Positions 1 to 9,091 are shown, counted from the stretch's first letter. The stretch is DNA of 64,000 bases from an uncultured Porphyromonadaceae bacterium (GCA_946553045.1 CAMNRO010000007.1:24910-88909), one strand, 5' to 3'. Made by a program: numbers and translations. Notes: generated by a model from the letters alone, not told the origin.

Positions 1-2112
1 GAGAAATTCGAGGGTTCAGGCGAGGGTAATATTGTGCTCAATACCAGCGTGAGCACCGATATGACTGTTGTTTCGCGTGCAATCGAAGATGATATCAAGG
101 CCGGAACGATGATATGGATTTCGCGGGCCGAAGGCGGCCTGGTGCGCCGGTATAATACCCTTGCCGATGTTCCCACCGGCGCTTTCCCCATGCTCTCGGG
201 CAGCTATATAGCCGAGGCTTGGGCCGGCGACTCGGTTTCGGCCTCCTGGGATAAACGGTATTTCAAGGGCTATACTGAATTTGCTGTAAAAGGCGGCGAG
301 ACATCAGAAGTCAATATCCTCTGCAAGATTGCCAATGTGGCCGCCGAAGTGAAATATCAGGACGGTCTCGGCAGTTATCTGTCGGATTATACCATGACCG
401 TCGGTCACCGTCGCGGTGCGCTCGATTTTACGGTAGAGGATGCCGCCGACGGCCGTCGTGCATACTTCATGATGCCATCGAACGACAAGAATCTTGCGTG
501 GACCTTCAAGGGCACGCAGCTCAACGGCGATTCTTTCGAACAGGAAGGCGTGATTGAGAACGCTCAGCCTGGTCATCTATATGTTCTCAATGTGTCGTAT
601 AGCACTCAGAGCTCCGATATAGGCGGTGCTATTGTCACCATAAAGATTGACGACAAGGTGATTGAGGTTAACGATAATATCGAGCTTATTGCTCCGCCTG
701 CTTTCAAGGGCTACGATTTCGACATCAGCAAGCCTGTGACAGCAGCGAAGGGTGAAATCGGCGACCGCACTGTCTTTATATCGAGTGCCGTCGATATTGT
801 GAGCGTGGTTCTCGACAGCGAGGAACTTGCCGGACTCGACGTGATGGAAGGCGGTACTGATGTTGAAATAGCAGCCGGTTCTGCCTCAGCTATCGCCGCT
901 CTCGATGAGCATGGTATCTCATGCCGCTATGTAGCCGCAGTCGTAGGCAACGAGCAGAAAGAGAAATCGCTTTTCCGCATCAATTTCACCGAGAAGTTCA
1001 CCAATACGCTTGCCGACGGAGAGCATACATTCGTCATCTCCGCAACCGACAGCAAGAATCAGATTTCTACAGCGACGCTGACTTTCAACGTCAGCGATGC
1101 TCCCGTAGCCAGTGTTCCCGTATCGCCGGCCGATTACAGCTCGCGCAAGGCTATTCTCCGCGGAACTGTGACGAAGAATGATGTTGAGAGTGTCGGTTTC
1201 CGCTATCGCGCAGCCAATGCAGGCGAGTGGCAGTATATAGACGGCACTCCCGTGAGTCGTGCTCTGGCTATGGGAACAGAGTTCTATGCCGAACTTACCG
1301 ACCTTGTTCCGGGCACAAACTATGAGTACAAGGTTGTGTCGGGCGATTTCGAATCGGCTGTACAGACATTTGTAACCGACTCTGAGCCTCAATTGCCGAA
1401 TTCGGGCTTTGATGAGTGGGATACATCGTCTAAGGCATATCTGCTCTATGCGCCTGGAGGCGAGATGTTCTGGGATTCAGGCAACCATGGGTCTACGACA
1501 ATTGGTGCGAAATACAATATAACGATGCCTGATTCCGAAATGAAGCATTCAGGACTCTATAGTGTCAAAATGGTTTCTACAAAGGTTGTTATCAAGTTTG
1601 CGGCAGGAAATATGTTTGTCGGAAAGTATCTTGAAACAGCCGGAACCAATGGTGTGCTCGGCTGGGGACGTCCGTTTAACGGTCGCCCGAAGGCTTTGCG
1701 CGTATGGGCGAAATATTCACCGGTCAATATCGATAATGTTGGATCACTTCCGTCAAACATTTCTGTGAAAAAAGGAGACCTTGATAATGGTATCATTTAT
1801 ATAGCCCTTGTCGATGATACTAAAGACAGCTACAATGGTGACCAGTGGCCATGTGTGGTCAAAACGGCTTCACCACCTCAGCTTTTCGACAAAGACGGAG
1901 CAAATGTTATCGCTTATGGTGAAAAAGTGTTCACTGAAGCAACCTCAGGTAATGAGCTGATGGAATTTACTATTCCATTGGATTACTATGATAATGCGAG
2001 AATCCCTTCGAATATCATTCTCGTGGCCTCTGCAAGCCGCTATGGCGATTACTTTACCGGCGGTGCCGGCTCCACTCTGTGGGTAGACGACATCGAGCTC
2101 ATCTACGAATAA
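1..2112 (+). CDS. DUF4493 / PCMD-domain surface protein, 5' end missing
   Basis: The reading frame is open from base 1, so the true start and any signal peptide lie outside the window; 703 codons are visible. The N-terminal part (Gly-rich start, then VSTDMTVVSR and a PMLSGSY-like stretch) looks like DUF4493, a beta-sandwich family of Bacteroidales cell-surface lipoproteins. Residues about 370-460 resemble a fibronectin-III-like module ending in VPGTNYEYKV. From about residue 467 (GFDEWD) to the end, including FWDSGN and a final WVDDIEL, it matches the PCMD (putative carbohydrate metabolism) domain, which usually sits at the C-terminus of these proteins. Such proteins are thought to be exported and to bind glycans or form surface structures, but no enzymatic role is established. 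A strong terminator follows directly. Family assignment is by eye; the domain order is typical. Confidence 0.75.
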   Translation, partial: EKFEGSGEGNIVLNTSVSTDMTVVSRAIEDDIKAGTMIWISRAEGGLVRRYNTLADVPTGAFPMLSGSYIAEAWAGDSVSASWDKRYFKGYTEFAVKGGETSEVNILCKIANVAAEVKYQDGLGSYLSDYTMTVGHRRGALDFTVEDAADGRRAYFMMPSNDKNLAWTFKGTQLNGDSFEQEGVIENAQPGHLYVLNVSYSTQSSDIGGAIVTIKIDDKVIEVNDNIELIAPPAFKGYDFDISKPVTAAKGEIGDRTVFISSAVDIVSVVLDSEELAGLDVMEGGTDVEIAAGSASAIAALDEHGISCRYVAAVVGNEQKEKSLFRINFTEKFTNTLADGEHTFVISATDSKNQISTATLTFNVSDAPVASVPVSPADYSSRKAILRGTVTKNDVESVGFRYRAANAGEWQYIDGTPVSRALAMGTEFYAELTDLVPGTNYEYKVVSGDFESAVQTFVTDSEPQLPNSGFDEWDTSSKAYLLYAPGGEMFWDSGNHGSTTIGAKYNITMPDSEMKHSGLYSVKMVSTKVVIKFAAGNMFVGKYLETAGTNGVLGWGRPFNGRPKALRVWAKYSPVNIDNVGSLPSNISVKKGDLDNGIIYIALVDDTKDSYNGDQWPCVVKTASPPQLFDKDGANVIAYGEKVFTEATSGNELMEFTIPLDYYDNARIPSNIILVASASRYGDYFTGGAGSTLWVDDIELIYE

Positions 2113-2131
2113 TCACTGAAACCCTATAACA

Positions 2132-2178
2132 GTCAAAACCGCATCCGGCATTTCCCGGATGCGGTTTTGACTTTTTTT
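2132..2178 (+). terminator. Rho-independent terminator after the DUF4493/PCMD gene
   Basis: A perfect 17-base-pair stem (2132-2148 with 2155-2171) with a 6-base loop is followed by a run of seven T. It isolates the upstream gene from dnaN. Confidence 0.95.
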
Positions 2179-2191
2179 AGCCTGGAAATTA

Positions 2192-2223
2192 TTTCGGGGG
2201 TTGTGGAAAATTCACTATATTTG
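2192..2223 (+). promoter_or_regulatory. Probable dnaN promoter
   Basis: TATATTTG at 2216-2223 fits the Bacteroidetes -7 motif TAnnTTTG. A near-match to the -33 TTTG element (TTTC, 2192-2195) lies 20 bases upstream. The dnaN start is about 63 bases further on, after the preceding terminator. Confidence 0.55.
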
Positions 2224-2286
2224 TAGATTAAATAAGTGCGCTTTGCACATTCATAGGAATATATAAATCAAAACATCTATAAAGTC

Positions 2287-3414
2287 ATGAAATTCAACGT
2301 TTCGAGCAAAGCCTTCTACAATGCTGCGGCAGCCGTCAGCAAGGTAATCAACTCCAAGAACGCACTCGCAATTCTCGATAACTTCCTGCTCACCCTCGAT
2401 GGCGATACATTCACCATCACGGGTTCGGACGCCGAGAATGCCCTCACTGCCCGCCTTGAAGTGGCCGGCGCCAAGGGCTCTGGCAGCCTCTGTCTTGGTG
2501 CGCGCCGTCTTGTGGAGCTCCTCAAGGAGCTGCCCGACCAGGGTGTGGAGGTCGATGTGAACGAAGACACCCTCGAAGTGCAACTTTCGTATTCTGCGGG
2601 CCACTACAGCTTCGTCGGTCTTCCCGGCGACCAGTATCCGGCATTCGCCGTGGCCGGCGACGACCGTCCTATCAGCTTCAGCGTGGCAACCGAGCAGATT
2701 ATCACCGGTCTTGACAATACGATGTTTGCTGTCAGCACCGACGAGTATCGCCAGATCATGCAGGGCGTGCTGCTCGACATCGCGCCCGAAAGCATTACTT
2801 TCGTGGCGACCGACACACGCAAGCTTGTGCGCTACACCGACCGCCGCACCGCTCCCGGCGTGCAGGGCCAGTGTGTGCTGCCTTTCAAATCGTCGACCAT
2901 CATCAAGAATGTGTTCGCCAAAGAGGAAACCCTCGACATCACCATGTCGGCCCGCAGCGCCGTCATCGAAAGCGCCAATTTCACTTTCCAGTGCGCATTC
3001 CTCAACGGCACTTATCCCGACTATAACCGCGTGATGCCCCGCAATAATTCGCTCGTGCTCACCGTAGACCGTCTGGCGCTCCTTAATGCTGTGCGCCGTG
3101 TGGGTATTTTTGTGGAGGTTGAAGGCGGCCTCGAGAAGTTCCGTATCACTCCCGAGACCATTCTTCTGAAGGCCAACGACAACAATCTGTGCACCAGCGC
3201 ACGCGAGCAGGTGCCCTGTTCGTTCACCGGCAGCGAGCTCACTATCGGTTTCAGCGCCAGCTTCCTCACAGAAATCCTTACTACCATCAAGGGTTCCGAC
3301 GTAGTCGTTAACCTCGGCGACGCAGGCCGTCCCGGCGTATTCCGCCCCGCCGAGGAGCCCGAAAACACCGAGCTCCTCATGCTGCTCATGCCGATGACCG
3401 TAGGCGAATTTTAA
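2287..3414 (+). CDS. dnaN: DNA polymerase III beta subunit (sliding clamp)
   Basis: The 375-residue product has the normal clamp length and the three-repeat layout. It begins MKFNVSSKAF, has YSAGHYSFVGLPGDQYP at the end of domain I, and ends in LLMLLMPM followed by TVGEF, the usual C-terminal strand (M-P-M-R/T). The clamp encircles DNA and tethers the replicative polymerase and many repair factors through a hydrophobic pocket. It has its own promoter and is followed after 114 bases by a DnaQ-type exonuclease, so replication genes are grouped here rather than with dnaA. Identity is secure. Confidence 0.97.
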   Translation: MKFNVSSKAFYNAAAAVSKVINSKNALAILDNFLLTLDGDTFTITGSDAENALTARLEVAGAKGSGSLCLGARRLVELLKELPDQGVEVDVNEDTLEVQLSYSAGHYSFVGLPGDQYPAFAVAGDDRPISFSVATEQIITGLDNTMFAVSTDEYRQIMQGVLLDIAPESITFVATDTRKLVRYTDRRTAPGVQGQCVLPFKSSTIIKNVFAKEETLDITMSARSAVIESANFTFQCAFLNGTYPDYNRVMPRNNSLVLTVDRLALLNAVRRVGIFVEVEGGLEKFRITPETILLKANDNNLCTSAREQVPCSFTGSELTIGFSASFLTEILTTIKGSDVVVNLGDAGRPGVFRPAEEPENTELLMLLMPMTVGEF

Positions 3415-3528
3415 TTTAATTATGGATTATGAATTATGAGTTTTCTGAGTTCAGATAATGCATAATTCACTAACCATTAACCTCTAACCCCTAACCTTAA
3501 GTTTTGCACAGCAAAACTTAACCGACGA
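3415..3528. repeat. AT-rich low-complexity spacer with TAACC-like repeats
   Basis: This spacer between dnaN and the exonuclease gene carries ATTATGAATT (3426-3435), which recurs exactly in the spacer after recN (8111-8120), and then a run of loosely repeated TAACC units (about 3470-3496). No gene is seen in it. Its composition is unlike the coding sequence on either side. Confidence 0.6.
3497..3521 (+). promoter_or_regulatory. Perfect hairpin just upstream of the exonuclease start
   Basis: TTAAGTTTTGC (3497-3507), a 3-base loop ACA, and the exact reverse complement (3511-3521) form an 11-base-pair hairpin that ends 7 bases before the ATG at 3529. There is no following T-run, so it is not a standard terminator. 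It would cover the ribosome-binding region and could lower translation, or mark the end of a small repeat element. Confidence 0.6.
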
Positions 3529-4293
3529 ATGAAACTGAAACTAAACCGCCCGGTGGTGTTTTTCGACCTCGAGACTACCGGAACGAATATATCTGCCGAC
3601 CGCATAGTGGAGATTTCGATGGTGAAACTCCACCCCGACGGTCGTGTGGTGGAGAAGACGCGCCGCATCAATCCCGAAATGCCTATCCCGGCAGAGGCTA
3701 CGGCCATACATCATATCACCGACGATGATGTGGCCGCCGAGCCTACCTTCCGCCAGGTTGCCGCCTCGCTTGCGCAGCAGCTCATAGGCTGCGATATTGC
3801 CGGCTTCAACTCCAACCGCTTCGACATTCCTCTGCTCGACGCCGAGTTTGAGCGCGCAGGCGTGGATTTCGATTTCTCGAAGGCCCGTTTCATCGATGTG
3901 CAGACTATCTATCACAAGAAAGAGCCCCGCACCCTTGTGGCGGCCTACCGCTACTATTGCGGCGCCGAGCTCGAAGGAGCCCACGGCGCTCTTGCCGATA
4001 CCCGCGCGACAATGGAGGTGCTCCTTGCACAGCTCGAACGCTACGATGATCTGCCCACAGAGGTTGGCGCGCTCTCTGAATATGCCTGCGCCAACCGCAA
4101 TGTGGATATCGCCGGACGTCTTATCTACGACGACCAGAACCGCGAAATCATCAATTTCGGCAAATACAAGGGCAGGGTGGCCGAGGAAGTGCTCGAAAAG
4201 GACCCCGGCTACTACAGCTGGATAATGCAGGGCGATTTTCCCCGCAACACCAAGAAAGTATTCACCCGTATCCGCCTCCGGGCCAAGAAGTGA
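3529..4293 (+). CDS. DnaQ-like 3'-5' exonuclease (DEDDh family)
   Basis: The 254-residue protein starts with the exonuclease motif I FFDLETTGTN (catalytic D13 and E15), continues with HHITDDDV (ExoII region) and ends the nuclease domain near residue 165 with AHGALADTRAT (the DEDDh His/Asp motif). The C-terminal 55 residues, with FGKYKGR and a GYYSWI stretch, look like the small DUF3820-type domain that is often fused to Bacteroidetes DnaQ-like proteins. The nuclease removes 3' nucleotides and is likely a proofreading or repair exonuclease. It is not certain that it is the polymerase III epsilon subunit, because Bacteroidetes carry several DnaQ homologues. The stop codon overlaps the start of coaBC by one base. 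Confidence 0.85.
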   Translation: MKLKLNRPVVFFDLETTGTNISADRIVEISMVKLHPDGRVVEKTRRINPEMPIPAEATAIHHITDDDVAAEPTFRQVAASLAQQLIGCDIAGFNSNRFDIPLLDAEFERAGVDFDFSKARFIDVQTIYHKKEPRTLVAAYRYYCGAELEGAHGALADTRATMEVLLAQLERYDDLPTEVGALSEYACANRNVDIAGRLIYDDQNREIINFGKYKGRVAEEVLEKDPGYYSWIMQGDFPRNTKKVFTRIRLRAKK

Positions 4294-5492
4294 TGCTTAA
4301 AGGCAAGAATATAATACTCGGAATCAGCGGCGGCATCGCGGCCTACAAGAGCGTGGTGCTGCTGCGCCAGCTCGTCAAGGGCGGCGCTCAGGTGCAGGTT
4401 GTGATGACGCCCAATGCCCGCGAGTTCATACAGCCGGTGACTCTGTCGTCGCTGTCGCAGCGTCCTGTGGTGACTGAATTTTTCAGCGCCAACACCGGCG
4501 AGTGGCATTCGCATGTCGCTCTGGGCGAATGGGCCGATGCCATGATTGTGGCTCCGGCCACAGCCTCGACCCTGGCCAAGATGGCAAACGGCGTGGCCGA
4601 CAATATGCTCGTCACGACATATCTTTCGGCCCGTTGCCCCGTCTTTGTCGCGCCGGCGATGGACCTCGACATGATGGCGCATCCTACAACCGCCCGCAAT
4701 CTGGCGACTCTCGCCGCCGACGGCGTGCATATCATCGAGCCCGAGACAGGCGAACTCGCCAGCGGTCTCAGCGGCCGCGGCCGTATGGAAGAGCCTGAAA
4801 GAATTGCAGCCGTTCTCGACGCTTTTTTTGCGTCCGACGGACCTCTGGCAGGCAAGAAGGTGCTTATCACCGCCGGCCCGACCTACGAACGCATAGACCC
4901 TGTGCGTTTCATCGGTAATTTCTCTACCGGCAAGATGGGCTATGCCATTGCCGAGGAAGCTGCCTCGCGCGGCGCCGAGGTGACGCTGGTGAGCGGCCCG
5001 ACGGCTCTGAGCGTCAGCAGTCCGCGCATACGTCGCGTCGATGTGGAGAGTGCCCGCGAAATGCTTGCCGCAGCGCAGGAGGCATTCGAAACCGCCGATA
5101 TAGCCATCATGACGGCTGCTGTGGCCGACTATGCGCCGGCGCATGTGTTCGACAGCAAAATCAAGCGCGAAAAGGCCGAATTCGACAGTATCGAGCTTGT
5201 CAAGAACCCCGACATAGCCGCGACCCTCGGCCGCGCCAAGCGCCCCGGGCAGGTTTTGGTGGGTTTTGCCCTCGAAACCGACCATGCCGTGGCTAACGGC
5301 CGCGATAAGCTCGCCCGCAAGAATCTCGATATGATTGTGGTGAACAGCCTTGCCGACAAAGGAGCCGGCTTCGGCACCGACACCAACAAAATCAGCATTA
5401 TCTCGGCCGGCAGCGATACTCCGGCCGACTATCCTCTCAAGTCAAAAAAGGCTGTAGCGGCCGATATCCTCGATTTTATCGCTACTCTATGA
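4293..5492 (+). CDS. coaBC: Bifunctional phosphopantothenoylcysteine decarboxylase / phosphopantothenate-cysteine ligase
   Basis: The enzyme carries out two consecutive steps of coenzyme A synthesis: CoaB joins cysteine to phosphopantothenate with CTP, and CoaC decarboxylates the product using FMN. The CoaC half has GISGGIAAYKS near the N-terminus, the catalytic His in SHVALGEW, and PAMDLDM, the equivalent of the PxMNxxM motif. The CoaB half begins near residue 190 with ITAGPTYERIDPVR and NFSTGKMG and contains the KIKREK lysines. I chose ATG 4293, which overlaps the preceding TGA; an in-frame GTG lies one codon earlier. About 399 residues is the normal length. The next gene starts in an ATGA overlap. 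Confidence 0.95.
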   Translation: MLKGKNIILGISGGIAAYKSVVLLRQLVKGGAQVQVVMTPNAREFIQPVTLSSLSQRPVVTEFFSANTGEWHSHVALGEWADAMIVAPATASTLAKMANGVADNMLVTTYLSARCPVFVAPAMDLDMMAHPTTARNLATLAADGVHIIEPETGELASGLSGRGRMEEPERIAAVLDAFFASDGPLAGKKVLITAGPTYERIDPVRFIGNFSTGKMGYAIAEEAASRGAEVTLVSGPTALSVSSPRIRRVDVESAREMLAAAQEAFETADIAIMTAAVADYAPAHVFDSKIKREKAEFDSIELVKNPDIAATLGRAKRPGQVLVGFALETDHAVANGRDKLARKNLDMIVVNSLADKGAGFGTDTNKISIISAGSDTPADYPLKSKKAVAADILDFIATL

Positions 5493-6412
5493 CAATTGTA
5501 AAAAATCTCCTCCGCTCGGCGGCCGCAGTGCTGCTACTGTCGCTATCGGGCTTCTGCGCTTCGGCGCAGGAGCTTCTTTGCACTGTCGAGGTCAATTCCG
5601 ACCAGGTGAACGGCACCTACAAGCAGGTGTTCGAAACACTTCAGCAGGCCATGAGCGAATATCTGAACACCACGGTGTTCACCAACACTCAGATTGCCAC
5701 AAACGAGAAAATCGAATGCCGTCTTTTCCTTACGGTAAAGGAATATGCCGACGATATTGTGAAAGGCGACCTGCAGGTGCAGTCGCTGCGCCCGGTCTAC
5801 AACAGCAGCTATACGACGACTCTTATCAACTTCAAGGACACCAAGATAGAGTTCACTTACCGTGAAGGCGAGCCGCTTGTCTACTCTGTCAACAACATGG
5901 AAAGCCAGCTCACGGCCATTCTCAATTTCTATGCCTTCCTTATCCTTGCCGTTGATTTCGACTCGTTTTCGCCCAAGGGCGGCGAGCCCTATTTCGAGCG
6001 TCTGAAGCAGATTGTGCAGATGGCGCAGTCGTCGGGCGAGACCGGCTGGAAGGCGTTCGAGGACACCAAGAACCGCAGTGCCGTGCTCTCGGCCTTTACC
6101 GACGCTCCGGCCTCGGTAATCCGCGACCTCCTGTATCAGTATCACCGCCAGGGTCTCGACATAATGTCGACCTCGGTAGACAAAGGCCGCGCGGCCGTGA
6201 CCGAATCGCTCGAAGCCGTCAGTAAGATATATTCGGCCGCGCCGATGTCGGTGGCACTGTCCATGTTCAAGGACGCCAAACTCGATGAGCTTGTCAATAT
6301 CTACTCCAAGGCCCCCCAGCGCGAGCGCGAGGCCGTCTACAAGCTTCTCGAGCCGATTTATCCTACGGAAAACCAGCGGCTTGAGGAAATAAAGAAAGGA
6401 GCTGAAAAATGA
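5489..6412 (+). CDS. DUF4835 family secreted protein
   Basis: The 307-residue protein has a clear signal peptide (cleavage probably after CASAQ near residue 27) and matches DUF4835: a mature start around LLCTVEVNSDQV, followed by TYKQVFETLQQ and LNFYAFLIL. The family occurs across Bacteroidetes, typically between coaBC and recN, as here. My recollection is that the family has been linked to the type IX secretion system under the name PorD, but I cannot confirm that from the sequence. It overlaps both neighbours by ATGA, so expression is translationally coupled. Location is predicted to be periplasm or outer-membrane periphery. Family call is firm, function is not. Confidence 0.85.
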   Translation: MTIVKNLLRSAAAVLLLSLSGFCASAQELLCTVEVNSDQVNGTYKQVFETLQQAMSEYLNTTVFTNTQIATNEKIECRLFLTVKEYADDIVKGDLQVQSLRPVYNSSYTTTLINFKDTKIEFTYREGEPLVYSVNNMESQLTAILNFYAFLILAVDFDSFSPKGGEPYFERLKQIVQMAQSSGETGWKAFEDTKNRSAVLSAFTDAPASVIRDLLYQYHRQGLDIMSTSVDKGRAAVTESLEAVSKIYSAAPMSVALSMFKDAKLDELVNIYSKAPQREREAVYKLLEPIYPTENQRLEEIKKGAEK

Positions 6413-8103
6413 TTAAAAGTCTTCTGATATCCAACTATGCCCTGATAAGCGGCATGGAGATTGAATTCGACCCCGGATTCAACATCATCACCGGCGAGAC
6501 CGGTGCGGGCAAGTCGATTATTCTCGGTGCCTTGGGGCTGCTTCTGGGCGAGCGCGCCGATATGCGTGTGGTGCGCGATGCTGCCCGAAAGTCTGTGATA
6601 GAAGCCGTTTTCGGTATCGGCGATGCTCCCGGTGTCGGCAGTATGCTTTCCGAACTGGGATTCGACAGCGTCGACGGCGACTGCATACTGCGCCGCGAGC
6701 TTCTGCCCGGAGGCCGTTCCCGCGCTTTCGTCAACGATTCGCCGGTCACGCTGCCCGTGTTGCGGCAGATTGCCGTGCGCCTTATCGACATACACTCGCA
6801 GCATCAGAATCTTCTGCTGGCCTCGCCCGACTATCAGCTCGAAATACTCGATAATCTTGCCGAGACAAACGAACTGCTCGAGACCTACCGCAGTGCTTAC
6901 GCCGTATATCGCCGGAGTCTAAAACAGTACACCGAGACCCGCGACATGATACGCCGCAACCGCGACGACGCCGATTATATCGCATTTCAGTATAACGAAC
7001 TGGAGGCCATGGACCTGCAGCCGGGCGAGCACGAGGCCCTCGAGCACGAGCGCGAGACTCTTTCGAATCTCGACGAACTTCTCGAGCAGATAGACCGAGC
7101 CCTGACACCGCTGTCGGGCGAGCCGGAGAACGTGCAGACGGCGCTCGACGAGGCTGTTTCGGCTGTAGAAAGTCTTGCAATCAATCTTGCCGACGAAGAC
7201 GATGCCGAAGAGCCCGAAGTCGACTTCCACAATCTGTCGGAACGCCTCGAATCGGCGCGTATAGAACTGTCGGACATAGCCGATACGCTAATGAACTACC
7301 GCGAGTCGCTCAATGCCGACCCCGGTCGCCTCGAAGAGGTGGAAGAGCGTCTGAGCCAGCTCTATTCGCTTGAAACGAAGCACCATGTGGCCAACGCCGA
7401 CGAGCTTATCGGGATTCGCGACCGTCTCTCCAGCCAGCTTGCCACTCTTGAGGACGGCGACCGCGTGCTCGCCCGCCTCGAAGCCGAGGCAAAACGGGCC
7501 AAAAAGGCTGCCATTACCCTTGCGAGCGAACTGAGCGAGCGGCGCACTGCCGCGGCCGCTGTTTTCGCGCGTCAGCTCCGCGAGGCCGCCTCGCCTCTTG
7601 GTATGCCTAATCTGCGCTGCGACATATCCTTTACGCGTGGCAAACTCGGTGTCGACGGTTTCGACCAGGTGCAATATCTTTTCGCCTTCAACAAAAACCA
7701 GGCGCTGATGCCGCTTGGCGGAGCTGCTTCGGGCGGCGAAATTTCGCGTCTTGTGCTGACTGTGCGTGCCATTCTTGCCGAGCGCATGCATCTGCCTTCG
7801 ATAATCTTCGATGAGGTCGATACGGGCGTGTCGGGCGATGTCGCCACCCGAATGGCCGCCATGATGGCCGAGATGAGCCGTTCGCTGCAGGTGATATGCA
7901 TTACGCACCTGCCGGGAGTAGCCGCGATGGGCCGCGTGCATTTCAAGGTCTATAAGGAAGACGATGAAAACAGCACCACAACGCGCATACGGCGCCTCGA
8001 CGAGGCCGGACGCCAGGCCGAGCTTGCCCTTATGCTCAGCGGCAATCCCGAAGACGAGACCGCACTGGCAACCGCACGCACACTGCTCGCTAAAAAATTA
8101 TGA
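6409..8103 (+). CDS. recN: DNA repair protein RecN
   Basis: RecN is an SMC-like ATPase that acts early in repair of double-strand breaks. The 564-residue protein has a Walker A GETGAGKS (residues 29-36), a Q-loop region SQHQNLLL, a long central coiled-coil region (about 155-385), and a C-terminal ABC half with SGGEISR and the Walker B IIFDEVDTG, then the H-loop CITHLPG. Length is normal. It is the last gene of the dnaQ-coaBC-DUF4835-recN operon and is followed by an AT-rich spacer. Confidence 0.96.
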   Translation: MIKSLLISNYALISGMEIEFDPGFNIITGETGAGKSIILGALGLLLGERADMRVVRDAARKSVIEAVFGIGDAPGVGSMLSELGFDSVDGDCILRRELLPGGRSRAFVNDSPVTLPVLRQIAVRLIDIHSQHQNLLLASPDYQLEILDNLAETNELLETYRSAYAVYRRSLKQYTETRDMIRRNRDDADYIAFQYNELEAMDLQPGEHEALEHERETLSNLDELLEQIDRALTPLSGEPENVQTALDEAVSAVESLAINLADEDDAEEPEVDFHNLSERLESARIELSDIADTLMNYRESLNADPGRLEEVEERLSQLYSLETKHHVANADELIGIRDRLSSQLATLEDGDRVLARLEAEAKRAKKAAITLASELSERRTAAAAVFARQLREAASPLGMPNLRCDISFTRGKLGVDGFDQVQYLFAFNKNQALMPLGGAASGGEISRLVLTVRAILAERMHLPSIIFDEVDTGVSGDVATRMAAMMAEMSRSLQVICITHLPGVAAMGRVHFKVYKEDDENSTTTRIRRLDEAGRQAELALMLSGNPEDETALATARTLLAKKL

Positions 8104-8224
8104 ATTAAGAATTATGAATTGATAGTTCGTATCCTCTTATTACTTAATCCTTAATTTCTCTCTCCTTCTTCCTTATTACTTAACACTTATTACTTAACAT
8201 TTAACACTCATTACTCAGATTAAA
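8104..8224. repeat. AT-rich spacer with repeated TTATTACTTAA
   Basis: The 11-mer TTATTACTTAA occurs exactly three times (8137-8147, 8173-8183, 8187-8197), with ATTATGAATT at 8111-8120 as in the spacer after dnaN. The same 11-mer occurs in the spacer before nadC (16172-16182). No gene or terminator is visible. Confidence 0.65.
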
Positions 8225-8980
8225 GTGGAATCAAGCGATTATATATTTGGAATCCATTCGGCCATTGAAGCTATCGAATCAGGCCGGACGATAGATAAAC
8301 TGTTGGTAAAGAAAGACCTGAACGGCGAACTCGCCCAGCGTCTGCTCAAACTTGCCAAAGCTAATCTTATACCGGTGCAGCGTGTGCCGGTCGAAAAACT
8401 CAACCGCATTACCCGCAAGAACCATCAGGGTGTGGTGGCATTCCTCAGTGCCATTGAATACTGCAAGCTGCACGACATCGTGCCCACGATGTTCGAGGAC
8501 GGACTTCTGCCCTTTATCCTTGTGCTCGACGGCATTACCGACGTGCGCAATTTCGGCGCCATGGCCCGCACGGCAGAGTGCTGCGGCGTGAATGCCATCG
8601 TCATTCCCACCCGCGGCAGCGTGAGCGTCGGCGCCGATGCCGTGAAGACCTCGGCCGGAGCCTTGCTCCATATCCCCGTATGCCGCGAAAATTCGCTTGC
8701 CGATGCCGTCCGCTTTCTCAAGGACAGCGGCTGCCAGATTGTATGTGCCACAGAAAAAGCCTCTCAGAACTATACGCTCGGCGACTATACCACGCCGGTG
8801 GCGCTGGTGATGGGCGCCGAGGACGTCGGCATTTCTCCCGAAGTGCTCCGGCTGGCCGATACCCGCAGTGCCATACCTATGTTCGGCAAAATCGGTTCGC
8901 TGAATGTAGGCGTCGCAGCCGGTGTGATGATGTACGAGGTCGTGCGTCAGCGTCTTGCCGACAATCTCGAAATTATCTGA
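8225..8980 (+). CDS. rlmB: 23S rRNA 2'-O-methyltransferase, TrmH/RlmB family
   Basis: The 251-residue protein has an N-terminal substrate-binding domain (YIFGIHSAIEAI, then NHQGVVAFLS) and a C-terminal SPOUT methyltransferase domain with the three family motifs: DVRNFGAMAR (motif 1, Asn-Arg), VMGAEDVGIS (motif 2), and IPMFGKIGSLNVGVA (motif 3, knotted SAM site). RlmB methylates G2251 of 23S rRNA; the closely related TrmH-type tRNA enzymes are the main alternative. The start is GTG, since no ATG lies between it and the conserved N-terminus. Confidence 0.88.
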   Translation: MESSDYIFGIHSAIEAIESGRTIDKLLVKKDLNGELAQRLLKLAKANLIPVQRVPVEKLNRITRKNHQGVVAFLSAIEYCKLHDIVPTMFEDGLLPFILVLDGITDVRNFGAMARTAECCGVNAIVIPTRGSVSVGADAVKTSAGALLHIPVCRENSLADAVRFLKDSGCQIVCATEKASQNYTLGDYTTPVALVMGAEDVGISPEVLRLADTRSAIPMFGKIGSLNVGVAAGVMMYEVVRQRLADNLEII

Positions 8981-9063
8981 GATATAATGAATAGTAGGCT
9001 TTCGAAATATACTTTTGCAAGTCTTGCTGTTATTTGGCTCCTATAGTATTGGCGAATTTTCAT

Positions 9064-9071
9064 TATATTTG
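9064..9071 (+). promoter_or_regulatory. Probable -7 promoter element of the ABC-F gene
   Basis: TATATTTG fits TAnnTTTG and lies 20 bases before the ATG at 9092, implying a very short leader. No good TTTG is present at the expected upstream spacing. Confidence 0.45.
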
Positions 9072-9091
9072 CAGATTGAAACTGATAGTAA

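Noticed and set aside
3470..3496. TAACC-like repeats as a CRISPR or telomere-like array
   Set aside because: The units are short and irregular, with no spacers of constant length and no cas genes in the window.
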